This document shows positions 33,772 to 44,323 of a stretch of 58,389 nucleotides of DNA, piece after piece. How positions within the stretch are numbered: position 1 is the first letter of the stretch; each line of letters opens with the position of its first letter. A model generated the notes under the pieces. It ran no database searches, was not told where the DNA came from, and saw nothing but the letters and a program-made list of their open reading frames with translations. Origin of the DNA: CAZXFH01 sp964640055 (GTDB lineage Bacteria; Fidelibacterota; UBA2242; JAFGTP01); the NCBI GenBank assembly GCA_964640055.1, contig CAZXFH010000018.1:1-58389 (forward strand), written 5' to 3'. A program made the position numbers and the translations under genes.

Positions 33772-36700
33772 GAATAGATAAATTTAAATATTGGGTGCCG
33801 GTTTTATTTGGTAGTTTAACCTTCCTTATAGCACAAAACAATATCGATGATCTCCATGGTAATCGCAAATATCGGAAAGTTGGCTTGCATAATGGGAATC
33901 TGGTAGAGACGCTCTTCTGGAATTTTGGCGAGGTCGGCTGGTGGGGCAAGATGCCTTCAGGGGTCTGGCCGCGGGGTACCCAACACTCCTATATGGACGG
34001 TATTTATCCTATCGTAGCGGCTGAAGTGACCTTGATGACCGGAGATACACTTCATATTGTGGAGGGGGGCTATCGCGAGCATTATGAATCCGGACCAACC
34101 GGTATTGAATATGGATGGCAACCCTTACCCGGATTCACTAATCTGGATCAAGATTATATTGCCATGAATGATGCGCCCACCACCTGGCCGGAATACTGGC
34201 CCGACAAACCGACCAGCTGGGGGGGGGCCTGGAACGGCTATTTTGGCAAACGCTCCAATGCTGACCAGGAAAGTTATTTCGTAATGGATGATTATCAGGA
34301 TTACGGTCGTGATTTTTATGGCCTGTTTTATTGCGACAGTACTGACCGGTCACGGGGAGGTATTGGCATGCGGGTGGGGGTGCGCGGCTTTCAGTGGTCC
34401 AATGTATTAGCGGAAGACATTATTTTCTGGCATTACAATATTACCAATATCAGCACCACTCACTATAAAAAATCCGTGTTTGGCATGTATTGTGATTCCG
34501 GGGTGGGTGGCCAGAATGATTCCAATGATGATATGGCCAATTATGATCTGACCTATGATATTGCCTATACCTGGGATTACAACGGCATTGGCGAAGGTGG
34601 TTGGAAAACCGGCTATTGCGGCTATGCTTTTCTGGAAAGCCCGGGAAATCCTTTTGACGGTATTGATAATGACGAAGATGGCAGCAGCGGCCCCGGCCCG
34701 ACATTGAACAGTAATGATTTTCAGCCGAGACCCTTACCCGACAAAGTAGTGGTTATCGATTATAGTAAGATGGTTCCCGCGAATGATTGGGGACGGGTTG
34801 TGGTTTCTTTTTCCACCGGGGGAAGTGGTTCCTTCTGGCATTTTGAGAAAGATCTCCTGCGACTGGATTATAGGGATACCACTTATACCTTCCGGAAAGG
34901 CGAAACGGTTAGTGAAAAACCCTTTAACGGATTTGATGATGATCTAAATGGTCTGATTGACGAAAATGAGGAAGTTCATACCGGCTTGAAATACCGCGAC
35001 TGGATCATGCGGCAGGGTTTTGACAATGCTCTGATCGACGAAGCCCGGGACGATGGCGTGGATAATGATAATGACTGGGATAGTGAACTGGATGATGTGG
35101 GTCGCGATGGGGTGGCCGGTACAGGTGACCCGGGGGAAGGAGACGGCAAGCCAACACCCGGAGAACCCCATTTTGATAGTACGGATAAAGATGAATCCGA
35201 TCAGATTGGGCTAACGGCTTTTGATTCCTTTAATATCGGAACCGGTGTTGAATACCGTTATGACGAACGGATTTGGAACCGGACATCCAATTACCACTTT
35301 GATACGCAGACCCAAAATGGTAATATTGCTTTCCTTTTTGGTAGCGGTCCTTTTATTATGCCGGCCAAACACGCGGAACGGTTTTCCCTGGCCTTAGTCT
35401 TTGGCGAAAACCTGGCGGATATAAAACGTAATAAAATGGTTGTCCAGGATATCTATAATGCCAATTATAATTTTGCCCGTCCCCCGATCAAGCCTATGGT
35501 CAACGCGGTAGCCGGTGACCGGCAGGTTACGCTCTACTGGGACAACCGGGCCGAGAGTTCCTATGATGAGTTTGCTGATCCGGCCACCGGCGGCTATGAT
35601 TTTGAAGGCTATGCCATTTATAAAGCCACGGATGCGGCCTTTAACGATGCCTATGTGATCACCAATGGTTACGGAGAGGCGACCTTCCATAAACCGGTCG
35701 CCCGTTTTGATAAAAAGAACGGAATTCACGGTTTCTTCCCTATTGATGTTCACGGTATCAAGTTTTATCTGGGCGATGATACGGGATTAAAGCATTCCTG
35801 GACTGACCGGGATGTTCGGAACGGGGAAACCTACTATTATGCGGTCGTTTCATACGACCGTGGCTGGGCGGACAAACATATTTTACCATCCACCTGTACC
35901 AAAGTTGTTTTCAGAGATGAAAACGGGGATATTGTCCTGGATCAGAATACAGCGCAGGTCGTGCCCAATGCACCTTCGATCGGTTATCAGGCACCGGAGA
36001 TTACGGACAGTATTCAACATTTATCGGGACCGGGCACCGGGGATATTACGGTTGAGATTATTGATCCGCAGTTGGTAGCGGATGATGAGTATTTGATCGT
36101 TTTTGATGATACTAGTTATCAGGATTCCACGGTATACAGTCTCTATCAATTGCGGGACGGTGATAGTATTGCGATTTTCGAGGAATCTAGAGCCCTTGAT
36201 AATCAGGATACCAATCCGCTGGTAAAAGGCATGCGGGTGAAGGTGAAAGATGATTCTGTGGCTTATAATAATGCAGAGACCGGTTGGATCAGCGGGGATT
36301 CGAATTTGGATATTTATGCGGAGATGTATTCATATTGGCAAGACAATCAGTCAAGAAGACCGGGATTTCCCTCACAATATGAAGTGCGGGTGGGAGTTCC
36401 GGATACCTCTTTTATTTTTTCCAGCGCTTTATATGAATCCAACTTTCAGGTCTGGGATGTGGTGGAGAACCGGGATGTCCGTTACTATCTGTGGGAGCCC
36501 GCGGATAATGTGGATAGCGTCTTGACGGCCGGTGATCATATCGAGTTGTGGCTCAATGTAGAGGGTCGCTGGAAAAAAACCTGGAATATATATTTTGTTG
36601 CTCCCGAAGATGAAATTCCCCTGCAACCCGATTCCGGAGATGTGGCCCAAATTGGGATTGATATTCCCTTCCGGTCTGGAGATAGATTTTATTTCAGGAC

Positions 36701-37055
36701 CCGATCAGCGAGTGAAGACATACAACAGGCAAAATCACGACTGGATCAGGTTGCCGTGGTACCCAATCCTTACACCGCGGCCGCCAGCTGGGAACCTCCG
36801 CGGCTGACTGCTTCCGGCCGGGGTGATCGGTTGCTCTATTTTATTCATCTACCCAGTCAGGCCATGATCCGAATCTATACCATGAGTGGGGAGCATGTCA
36901 AAACCCTGCATCATCAGAGCGCTATCGATAATGGTGCCAAGCAGTGGAATATGCTTACCAAAGACGGACTTGATCTGGCTCCAGGGGTTTATTTCTATCA
37001 TGTGGATGCCGGTAAAATGGGAGCCACCACGGGCAAATTTGCAATCATAAAATGA
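33768..37055 (+). CDS. Large surface FN3 protein with Ca-loop motifs and VPNPY C-terminus
   Basis: A 1095-residue secreted protein I cannot assign to a named family. Signal peptide (about 1-23); a Trp- and Tyr-rich region (about 40-260); Asp-rich loops resembling calcium sites at about 300 (GIDNDEDG), 388 (DDDLNGLIDENEE) and 432 (DGVDNDNDWDSE); an FN3-like domain (about 565-725); a further beta-rich region; and a C-terminal domain (about 1000-1095) starting VPNPY with the fold pattern of a T9SS sorting domain. Translationally coupled to the receptor (4-bp overlap) and three bases before the porV-like gene. The position suggests a surface partner of the receptor, analogous to SusD; this is inference. 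Confidence 0.8.
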   Translation: MRIDKFKYWVPVLFGSLTFLIAQNNIDDLHGNRKYRKVGLHNGNLVETLFWNFGEVGWWGKMPSGVWPRGTQHSYMDGIYPIVAAEVTLMTGDTLHIVEGGYREHYESGPTGIEYGWQPLPGFTNLDQDYIAMNDAPTTWPEYWPDKPTSWGGAWNGYFGKRSNADQESYFVMDDYQDYGRDFYGLFYCDSTDRSRGGIGMRVGVRGFQWSNVLAEDIIFWHYNITNISTTHYKKSVFGMYCDSGVGGQNDSNDDMANYDLTYDIAYTWDYNGIGEGGWKTGYCGYAFLESPGNPFDGIDNDEDGSSGPGPTLNSNDFQPRPLPDKVVVIDYSKMVPANDWGRVVVSFSTGGSGSFWHFEKDLLRLDYRDTTYTFRKGETVSEKPFNGFDDDLNGLIDENEEVHTGLKYRDWIMRQGFDNALIDEARDDGVDNDNDWDSELDDVGRDGVAGTGDPGEGDGKPTPGEPHFDSTDKDESDQIGLTAFDSFNIGTGVEYRYDERIWNRTSNYHFDTQTQNGNIAFLFGSGPFIMPAKHAERFSLALVFGENLADIKRNKMVVQDIYNANYNFARPPIKPMVNAVAGDRQVTLYWDNRAESSYDEFADPATGGYDFEGYAIYKATDAAFNDAYVITNGYGEATFHKPVARFDKKNGIHGFFPIDVHGIKFYLGDDTGLKHSWTDRDVRNGETYYYAVVSYDRGWADKHILPSTCTKVVFRDENGDIVLDQNTAQVVPNAPSIGYQAPEITDSIQHLSGPGTGDITVEIIDPQLVADDEYLIVFDDTSYQDSTVYSLYQLRDGDSIAIFEESRALDNQDTNPLVKGMRVKVKDDSVAYNNAETGWISGDSNLDIYAEMYSYWQDNQSRRPGFPSQYEVRVGVPDTSFIFSSALYESNFQVWDVVENRDVRYYLWEPADNVDSVLTAGDHIELWLNVEGRWKKTWNIYFVAPEDEIPLQPDSGDVAQIGIDIPFRSGDRFYFRTRSASEDIQQAKSRLDQVAVVPNPYTAAASWEPPRLTASGRGDRLLYFIHLPSQAMIRIYTMSGEHVKTLHHQSAIDNGAKQWNMLTKDGLDLAPGVYFYHVDAGKMGATTGKFAIIK

Positions 37056-37058
37056 GAA

Positions 37059-38087
37059 ATGATGATCTTGCTAAAATTACTTAAACATATTTATCTAACC
37101 ATATTGATTTTTATCTTTTTGTTTCAATCCCTGGCTGGGATCTCTAAAACCGGTACAACTGCGGCCCAGTTTCTGAAGATCGGAGTGGGGGCCCGGGAGA
37201 TGGGCATGGCCGGAGCGGTAGTGGCCAGCGTGGATAATGCCACCGCCCTGTATTGGAATACGGCGCGTATCGCAGAGTTTAAATCCGGAAATGTGGCCCT
37301 GTCCCACACCAATTGGCTGGTAAATACTGATTTTGAGTATGTAGCGCTGACGCTGCCTGCTACGCGATGGGGCAGTATCGGATTTAGTGCCACAGTTTTA
37401 GATATGGGCGATATGAAGGTCAGAACCGTAGAGCGGCCGGAAGGCACCGGAGAATATTTCAGTGCCCGCGACCTGGCGTTTGGGATCGGTTACGCCCGTC
37501 GGTTAACAGATTTTTTCAGTATCGGTTTCCTCGGGAAATATATTCGTCAGGAGATATGGCATTGCTCAGCCACAAGTATGGCGCTGGACCTGGGAACTAT
37601 CTATCATTCTGATAACGATCGTATTCATCTGGGGGCTGCGGTTTCCAATTTCGGGAATAAGCTGCAGTATAGCGGTAAGGATCTGCGTTTCGACCATGAT
37701 CTGGATGAAGACACCTACGGTGATAACGAACATATTCCGGCCCGCCTGCATACTGATAGCTGGAATTTGCCTCTGACATTTCAGGTGGGTATCGCAGTGG
37801 ACTTTCCTACCGGTGAATGGGGGGTGTTGCGTTTAGAAACCGACGCCATTCATCCCAATGATAATACCGAACACCTGAACATCGGTGCTGAATGGCAGAT
37901 CAATAAGATGTTCTATCTTAATCTGGGATATCAATCCCTTTTTATTTCAAAAGGTGAACAGGGACTAACTGCCGGACTGGGGCTGCGCTATCAAATTGGT
38001 AACTTGATCCTGAATGCCAATTACGGATATGCGGATTTTGGGCGCTTTGCCTATGTGGATCGCTTTGATATCGGACTAAGCTTCTAA
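37059..38087 (+). CDS. PorV/PorQ-family outer-membrane protein
   Basis: A 342-residue beta-barrel-type protein with signal peptide (about 1-27). Typical family start of the mature part: AAQFLKIGVGAREMGMAGA, followed by ALYWNTA. The C-terminus ends in Phe (RFDIGLSF), as in outer-membrane barrels. PorV serves the type IX secretion system as a shuttle for cargo; PorV-like paralogues are common in FCB-group genomes beside their cargo genes. Here it directly follows two genes for putative cargo-like surface proteins, suggesting a dedicated export or surface-attachment role. Confidence 0.88.
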   Translation: MMILLKLLKHIYLTILIFIFLFQSLAGISKTGTTAAQFLKIGVGAREMGMAGAVVASVDNATALYWNTARIAEFKSGNVALSHTNWLVNTDFEYVALTLPATRWGSIGFSATVLDMGDMKVRTVERPEGTGEYFSARDLAFGIGYARRLTDFFSIGFLGKYIRQEIWHCSATSMALDLGTIYHSDNDRIHLGAAVSNFGNKLQYSGKDLRFDHDLDEDTYGDNEHIPARLHTDSWNLPLTFQVGIAVDFPTGEWGVLRLETDAIHPNDNTEHLNIGAEWQINKMFYLNLGYQSLFISKGEQGLTAGLGLRYQIGNLILNANYGYADFGRFAYVDRFDIGLSF

Positions 38088-38123
38088 TATAAATAATATT
38101 TAAGCAATCAAAGGAATTTACTC

Positions 38124-40508
38124 ATGCCCAGAATGTTCGAAACCCAATACGGTTATTTCAGCCCGGATGGTAATGAATATGTGATCAAAACCCCGCGGAC
38201 TCCCAAGCCCTGGATCAATGTAATTTCCAACGGAAAATATGGATTGACTCTCTCCCAAACAGGAGGAGGCTTCAGTTGGTATGAACATTCACAATTCAAT
38301 CGCATAACCCGCTGGCACCAGGATCTGATTCAGGATAATTGGGGTAAATATATATACATCCGGGATGATGATACCGGAGAGGTGTGGAACCCTGGTTGGC
38401 TTCCCACAAAAACAGTTCCCGATCATTTTAGCTGCCGGCATGGATTCGGGTATAGCTGCTTGATAAATCAATATCACGGAATAAAGCTAGCGGTTACTAT
38501 TTTCGTACCGGCGGATAGCAATCATGAAATCTGGCAATTGCATTTGGAGAATAAATCCGATCATACCCGGCGGCTCTCTATCGTTACCTACCTGGAATGG
38601 TGCTTGGGAGCGGCCAATGATCAGCATCGCGAATTCCACAAAAAGTTTTTGGAAAGTCATTTTGATAGAGAAATAAACGGATTAATTGCTACCAAGCGCA
38701 TCTGGGAAGTTGCCCAAGGCGAACGGGGACATTGGAATAAAGCTTATCCTTATTATGCCTATCATGCCTGCAATCGTAAAGTGCATAGTTTTGAGGGGAG
38801 CAAGGAAAATTTTCTGGGACAATACGGTCATCTCGGCCAACCCAAAGCATTGAAATATAAACAGCTCTCCAATACCGACGGAGCCTGGAATGATTCCATT
38901 GCCGGTTTACACGTCAAATTGCGGCTCAAACCCGCCAGTACAGATCAATTGGCCTTTTTCCTAGGACTGGAAAAAGAAAAAGACCAGTTAAAAAAAGTGT
39001 TGCAGAACTATCAAAATAACGAGCAAGTGGAAGGCGAACTACAAAAAGTTAAACAGAATTGGCACCAGTACTTCCATACCCTGGAAGTGGAAACGCCTGA
39101 CCCCTCGATAAATCTCCTGGTGAATAAATGGTTGAAATACCAGGCTATTTCGGGCCGGTTATGGGCGCGGGCCGCCTATTATCAACAGAGCGGAGCGATT
39201 GGCTTTCGGGATCAATTACAGGACAGCCAGGTTTTTTTACCCATTAGGCCGGAATGTACTAAGGAACAGATCCGCTTGCACGCCCGCCATCAGTTTAAAG
39301 AGGGGCAGGTGTTACACTGGTGGCATCCCATTACCGATAAAGGCTTAAAAAATGCCATCTCAGATAATTTGTTATGGCTGCCTTTTGTGGTGCTTAATTA
39401 TCTGGATGAGACCGCTGATTATGAATTTTTGGATCAGTCTGTGGAATACTATCAATTATCAGAATCCGGTTCAATTTTTGAACATTGCTGTCGGGCCATT
39501 GATGTCGCTTTACAGAAGATGAGTGTCCGTGGAATCCCCTTGATTGGTAGTGGGGATTGGAATGACGGGCTGAATGGTGTTGGCCTGAATATGCAGGGAG
39601 AGTCTTTCTGGTTAGCCCATTTTATTTATTATCTTTTAAATGGTTTTTCAGCAGTTGCCCGTCAACACGGGCAGGATCCGATCGCCCGCCGCTATAAAGA
39701 AGCCGCCTGCGCTTTAAGTCAAAATATCGAAAAATATGGCTGGGATGGCAGCTGGTTTATTCGCGCGACCAAGGATACCGGTGAAATGGTCGGTAGCCAT
39801 ATCAATCGGGACGGTCAGATATTCTTGAATACCCAGATCTGGAGTGTGATTAGTGACTCTGTTTCTTCATCAAAACAACATCAGGCCATGCAAGCAGTTT
39901 ATGACCGGTTACTAAAAGACTTTGGACCCCTTTTACTGTATCCCGCCTATAAACAGAGTGATGAATATATCGGTTATCTATCCCGCTATGCACCCGGAAC
40001 CCGGGAAAATGGTGGTGTTTATATGCACGCTGCCTGCTGGACCATTTGGGCTGCCGCAAAGTTGGGACAGGCGGCTGAGGCTTACACTGTTTATCATAAA
40101 ATATGTCCCATCAAGAATGGTATGGATCCTGAACGGTATGGCTGTGAACCCTATGTAACACCTGGTAATATTGATGGGCCGGATTCACCCCATTACGGTT
40201 TGGGAGGGTGGACTTGGTATACCGGTTCAGCTGCCTGGCTGCAAAAGGTGATTGTGGACTGGATGCTGGGTCTGCGGGCTACTGAAAAAGGATTGATTAT
40301 CGATCCCTGTATTCCGAAGACCTGGCAGAAATTTCAAGTCAAACGATTATTTCGGGGTAGTTCTTATTTAATCTCTGTAGAGAATCCAGATGGTTGTTCC
40401 GGGGGGGTTGAGCAGATTGAAGTTAATGGAGAAGTGTTGCAGACCAACCGGATTCCGCTGTGCGATCAAAATAGCTGCCGTGTTAAAGTGGTATTAAGGG
40501 GCAAATGA
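38124..40508 (+). CDS. GH94 family glycoside phosphorylase
   Basis: Cytosolic inverting phosphorylase of 794 residues without signal peptide. GH94 features: the N-terminal beta-sandwich with GGGFSWYEHSQFNRITRW, GFRDQLQD in the catalytic (alpha/alpha)6 barrel at about residue 362, and the catalytic Asp in GSGDWNDGLNG at about 477, plus a C-terminal GYGLGGWTWYTGSAAW-like segment. The enzyme would split an imported beta-glucoside with phosphate to give sugar 1-phosphate. Length fits cellobiose/laminaribiose-type enzymes; the RDQLQD motif is also seen in beta-1,2-glucan-active members. Linkage specificity cannot be settled by eye. Between porV-like and GH144-like genes. Confidence 0.9.
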   Translation: MPRMFETQYGYFSPDGNEYVIKTPRTPKPWINVISNGKYGLTLSQTGGGFSWYEHSQFNRITRWHQDLIQDNWGKYIYIRDDDTGEVWNPGWLPTKTVPDHFSCRHGFGYSCLINQYHGIKLAVTIFVPADSNHEIWQLHLENKSDHTRRLSIVTYLEWCLGAANDQHREFHKKFLESHFDREINGLIATKRIWEVAQGERGHWNKAYPYYAYHACNRKVHSFEGSKENFLGQYGHLGQPKALKYKQLSNTDGAWNDSIAGLHVKLRLKPASTDQLAFFLGLEKEKDQLKKVLQNYQNNEQVEGELQKVKQNWHQYFHTLEVETPDPSINLLVNKWLKYQAISGRLWARAAYYQQSGAIGFRDQLQDSQVFLPIRPECTKEQIRLHARHQFKEGQVLHWWHPITDKGLKNAISDNLLWLPFVVLNYLDETADYEFLDQSVEYYQLSESGSIFEHCCRAIDVALQKMSVRGIPLIGSGDWNDGLNGVGLNMQGESFWLAHFIYYLLNGFSAVARQHGQDPIARRYKEAACALSQNIEKYGWDGSWFIRATKDTGEMVGSHINRDGQIFLNTQIWSVISDSVSSSKQHQAMQAVYDRLLKDFGPLLLYPAYKQSDEYIGYLSRYAPGTRENGGVYMHAACWTIWAAAKLGQAAEAYTVYHKICPIKNGMDPERYGCEPYVTPGNIDGPDSPHYGLGGWTWYTGSAAWLQKVIVDWMLGLRATEKGLIIDPCIPKTWQKFQVKRLFRGSSYLISVENPDGCSGGVEQIEVNGEVLQTNRIPLCDQNSCRVKVVLRGK

Positions 40509-40536
40509 TGATAAATAGAAAAAAAGAGGTCATAAA

Positions 40537-42966
40537 ATGAAGCGTATCGCTCAAATATTGGTATGTATTTTTATATTTACCCTGATGCTGACCGCCCAGG
40601 ATGACTATGCAGATTATGTTTTTTTTGATGACAGTCCCACGGAGACTTCCTATGATCCCAGTTGGGGCTATGTGAATGCGCCCAGTGAATTGGAACGGGT
40701 AGGTGAAAAATTTCCGGTGGTCACCGATCCAGTTTTTCAGGGCGATAATTGTCTGAAACTGCACTGGACTTCCCGGTCCGGGGGCGACTGGGGGATTGCT
40801 GTGGCAGCCGTCGGCTGGCCGGGTCATGATGTCAACTTGCGCGATACCCTCTCTTTCTGGGTCTATTCCGATACAATCTTACCGGATCAAAATCTGCCTT
40901 TAATTTATCTGGAAGATCTTTCCAATGAAAAGACCGAAAAATTTGGTCTTTCTGATTATACTGATGATATTACGGATAGTCTTTGGACACAAATTAAAGT
41001 CCCGCTGGACATTTTTAAAAACAATCCGAGCAGTGCTGATCTGACGCGGATTAAAACAATCTTCTATGGACAGGATGAAGCCGATGGTGTTGAGCACCGC
41101 TTATACCTTGATGAAATCCGTATGTATATCGGTGCTCAGAATGATACCACGCCTCCGGATACACCCTCCAATTTGGCCGCAGAGGGCTATTTTAAACATG
41201 TTGATCTACAATGGGATGCTAATTCGGAAACAGATCTGAAAGGCTATAATATCTATCGGTCCCTGAATGGGGGTAACTATGAACAAGTAGGCTATGTATC
41301 CCAAGATATTCCGATGTACAGTGATTTTATCGGTGAAAGCGGTGTCAGTGTCAGCCATAAGATCACGGCTATGGATGAAAATTATAATGAGTCCGATTTT
41401 TCCGGGGAAGTCGCTGCCACTACCCGGGATTTCAGCGATGCAGAATTGTTAACCATGGTTCAGGAAGCGACCTTTCGTTATTTCTGGGATTTTGCCCATC
41501 CGGTCTCCGGGCTAACCCGGGAGCGGACACCTGGCGATACCAATGTGGTTACTATCGGCGGTTCCGGTTTCGGAGTGATGGCAGTTCTGGTGGGGATTGA
41601 ACGGGGATTCATTACTCGTGAACAGGGCGCCCAACGGATATTAAAAGTTGTGAATTTTCTCTCTGAGGCAGACCGGTTTCATGGTGTCTGGTCCCATTGG
41701 ATGAATGGAAATACCGGCGCAGTAATTCCCTTTAGTCAATATGATGATGGAGGTGATCTGGTAGAGACCGCCTTTATGATCCAGGGCTTGCTGGCCGCCC
41801 GTCAATATTTTAATCGGGAAAATGAGAACGAACAACAAATTGATTCTCTGATTACTGATCTCTGGGAAAGTGTGGAGTGGGATTGGTACCGCCGCAGTGC
41901 TACCAGCAATTATCTGTACTGGCATTGGTCGCCCAATTACGGGTGGGAAATGAATTTTCCGCTGATCGGTCCCAATGAAACCATGATCACTTATCTTCTG
42001 GGAATCGCATCCCCGACCCATAGTATTCCCGCCCAGCTCTATGAAGATGGCTGGGCCAGTAGTTCCAACTATGAGAATGGTGATACCTTTTATGGCTATA
42101 AATTATGGGTGGGATGGGATTATGGTGGGCCCCTGTTTTTTGCTCATTACTCTTTTTTAGGCTTTGATCCCCGTGAGAAAAAGGACAGTCATTGCAATTA
42201 TTTTAATAATAATCGTAACCATACCCTGATCAATCGGGCCTGGTGTATAGATAATCCCGGTGGCTATGAAGGCTACAGTGATAGTTGCTGGGGGTTGACC
42301 GCCAGCGATGATCCCTTTGGCTATTTAGCCCACGAACCAACCAGTGACCGGGATAATGGTACCATTACTCCGACAGCAGCCCTCTCTTCATTTCCCTATA
42401 CTCCGGAAGAGTCCATGGACGCTCTGAAGCATTTCTATAATGTCCATGGTGAAAAATTGTGGGGGGCTTTCGGATTCAAAGACGCCTTTAATATGGCTCA
42501 TGATTGGTATGCCGGCTCCTATCTGGCTATTGATCAGGGGCCGATCATTGTCATGATCGAAAATTATCGTACCAGCTTACTGTGGGAACACTTTATGGCC
42601 AATCCGGAAATTCAACCCATGCTGGATGCCATCGGGTTTGTACCCGATACAGTCACTACGCTTGATCCGCTGACTATGCCGAAATCCAAGAAATTTCAGT
42701 TGCTGGGAAATTATCCCAACCCCTTTAATCCTCAGACCCGGATCCGGTTCTATCTGCCCCATACTAGCGAGGTTAAGGTTACCATCTACGATGTACGGGG
42801 CGTAATGATAAACCGGTTGGCCGGCGGACATTACCCTGCCGGCTATCAGGAAATTGAATGGAACAGCCGTGATGTCCACGGAGAAGCGGTCGGTAGTGGT
42901 ATCTATTTTTATGCAATACAGACCGCTCACCATTCCGCAGTTGGAAAAATGCTATTGACGAAGTAA
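40537..42966 (+). CDS. Secreted GH144-type glucanase with CBM-like, FN3 and T9SS sorting domains
   Basis: An 809-residue exported enzyme: signal peptide (about 1-20), a beta-sandwich carbohydrate-binding-like domain (about 25-195), an FN3 domain (about 207-298), a catalytic (alpha/alpha)6 domain (about 300-700) of the glucoamylase-like/GH144 type, and a PNPFNP sorting domain (about 718-809). Acidic residues line up in the family spacing: DDGGDLVE (D-x3-D-x2-E) and, 71 residues later, the Glu in GPNETM. Characterised GH144 enzymes are endo-beta-1,2-glucanases, so this probably cuts beta-1,2-glucan outside the cell; other linkages remain possible. Confidence 0.8.
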   Translation: MKRIAQILVCIFIFTLMLTAQDDYADYVFFDDSPTETSYDPSWGYVNAPSELERVGEKFPVVTDPVFQGDNCLKLHWTSRSGGDWGIAVAAVGWPGHDVNLRDTLSFWVYSDTILPDQNLPLIYLEDLSNEKTEKFGLSDYTDDITDSLWTQIKVPLDIFKNNPSSADLTRIKTIFYGQDEADGVEHRLYLDEIRMYIGAQNDTTPPDTPSNLAAEGYFKHVDLQWDANSETDLKGYNIYRSLNGGNYEQVGYVSQDIPMYSDFIGESGVSVSHKITAMDENYNESDFSGEVAATTRDFSDAELLTMVQEATFRYFWDFAHPVSGLTRERTPGDTNVVTIGGSGFGVMAVLVGIERGFITREQGAQRILKVVNFLSEADRFHGVWSHWMNGNTGAVIPFSQYDDGGDLVETAFMIQGLLAARQYFNRENENEQQIDSLITDLWESVEWDWYRRSATSNYLYWHWSPNYGWEMNFPLIGPNETMITYLLGIASPTHSIPAQLYEDGWASSSNYENGDTFYGYKLWVGWDYGGPLFFAHYSFLGFDPREKKDSHCNYFNNNRNHTLINRAWCIDNPGGYEGYSDSCWGLTASDDPFGYLAHEPTSDRDNGTITPTAALSSFPYTPEESMDALKHFYNVHGEKLWGAFGFKDAFNMAHDWYAGSYLAIDQGPIIVMIENYRTSLLWEHFMANPEIQPMLDAIGFVPDTVTTLDPLTMPKSKKFQLLGNYPNPFNPQTRIRFYLPHTSEVKVTIYDVRGVMINRLAGGHYPAGYQEIEWNSRDVHGEAVGSGIYFYAIQTAHHSAVGKMLLTK

Positions 42967-43015
42967 TATTAATAGATGGTGGATTGGATCCATTAAGCCT
43001 ACTTAATTATGACTT

Positions 43016-44320
43016 GTGAGTCTAAAGGAATTTTTCTTCATAATTAAATATCACAGACTGATTGGCATTCCCATCCTGCTGGTCGGATTGATCAGTGGAT
43101 GCGATTCTTCCTCCGATCCGAAAACCCTGGAATTCTGGGCCATGGGTGTGGAGGGGGAGCATGTGCGCGAGTTAATGCCCCGCTTTGAAAAAGAAACCGG
43201 CCTGAAGGTGGTTGTCCAATCCATCCCCTGGACCGCCGCTCACGAAAAATTATTAACCGCTTTTGCGGGTAATACCATGCCGGATATATTCCAGCTGGGT
43301 AATACCTGGATTCCGGAATTCGAAGCCCTGGACGCCTTAGAAAAACTGCAATCCTATCTGGATAGTTCCCGACTCGTCCATGCGGAAAGCTATTTTCCGG
43401 GCATCTGGGAAACCAACTATCTGGATTCAATTCTTTATGGCATTCCCTGGTATGTGGATACGCGGGTGATGTTTTATCGTCGGGACCTGTTATCCGCCGT
43501 GGGCTATGATCAATTTCCCAGATCCTGGTCCCAATTGCTGAATGCGGCCCAACGCTTAGTGCACACCGGTCAGGCGGAATACGGAATATTATTACCCACC
43601 AATGAATGGGCGGGCCCGGTTATTCTCGGACTGCAAAAAGAGGTGGAGCTTTTAAGACGGAATAATTGTTATGCCAATTTCTCCGGAGAAAAATTTCTGG
43701 AAGCCTTCCGGTTTTTTATGAGCTTTTATGAACAAAACTTATGCCCGGTAGGTATGACCGCTATCACCAATATCTATCAAGGCTTTGAAACTAACTATTT
43801 TGCCATGTTGATCACTGGCCCCTGGAATATCGGTGAATTTACCCGTCGCCTGGCCCCGGAGAATCAATCCAAATGGATGACCGCTCCGTTACCGGCACCC
43901 CAGGGCAAGAAATATCCGGGCGTCTCACTGGCCGGAGGTTCGAGTTTGGTGATTTATAAGGGATCAAATAAAAAAGATCAGGTTTGGCAATTGCTCGAAT
44001 ACCTTTCAAGTCCGGCTATGCAGGTAGAATTTTATCAATTAACCGGTGATCTGCCGGCGCGTATGGAGGCCTGGCAGGATTCCGTAATACTCAATAATCC
44101 CTATACCAGCGCATTTTATAAGCAATTGCAACATGTCAGATCCACACCCCGGATTCCTGAATGGGAACAGATCGCTCTGAAATTACAACAATATGTTGAA
44201 GTCGCGGCCTATGGCAAAATGCCTCCCCAAGAGGCCATGAAAAAATTAGACCGGGAAGTCAACCAGATCCTGGAAAAAAGACGTTGGTTATTGAACCCCT
44301 CAAAAGAGCAGGGAGAATAG
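43016..44320 (+). CDS. ABC sugar transporter, substrate-binding lipoprotein
   Basis: A 434-residue family 1 extracellular solute-binding protein. The N-terminus has a hydrophobic stretch and a lipobox LISGC (Cys at about 29), so it is anchored as a lipoprotein. Typical features follow: TLEFWAMG, FEKETGLKV, AHEKLLTAFAGNTMPDIFQLG and a Trp-rich binding region. It would capture the oligosaccharides delivered by the receptor and hand them to the two permeases. The start is GTG at 43016; no strong ribosome binding site. Confidence 0.93.
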   Translation: MSLKEFFFIIKYHRLIGIPILLVGLISGCDSSSDPKTLEFWAMGVEGEHVRELMPRFEKETGLKVVVQSIPWTAAHEKLLTAFAGNTMPDIFQLGNTWIPEFEALDALEKLQSYLDSSRLVHAESYFPGIWETNYLDSILYGIPWYVDTRVMFYRRDLLSAVGYDQFPRSWSQLLNAAQRLVHTGQAEYGILLPTNEWAGPVILGLQKEVELLRRNNCYANFSGEKFLEAFRFFMSFYEQNLCPVGMTAITNIYQGFETNYFAMLITGPWNIGEFTRRLAPENQSKWMTAPLPAPQGKKYPGVSLAGGSSLVIYKGSNKKDQVWQLLEYLSSPAMQVEFYQLTGDLPARMEAWQDSVILNNPYTSAFYKQLQHVRSTPRIPEWEQIALKLQQYVEVAAYGKMPPQEAMKKLDREVNQILEKRRWLLNPSKEQGE

Positions 44321-44323
44321 CCA

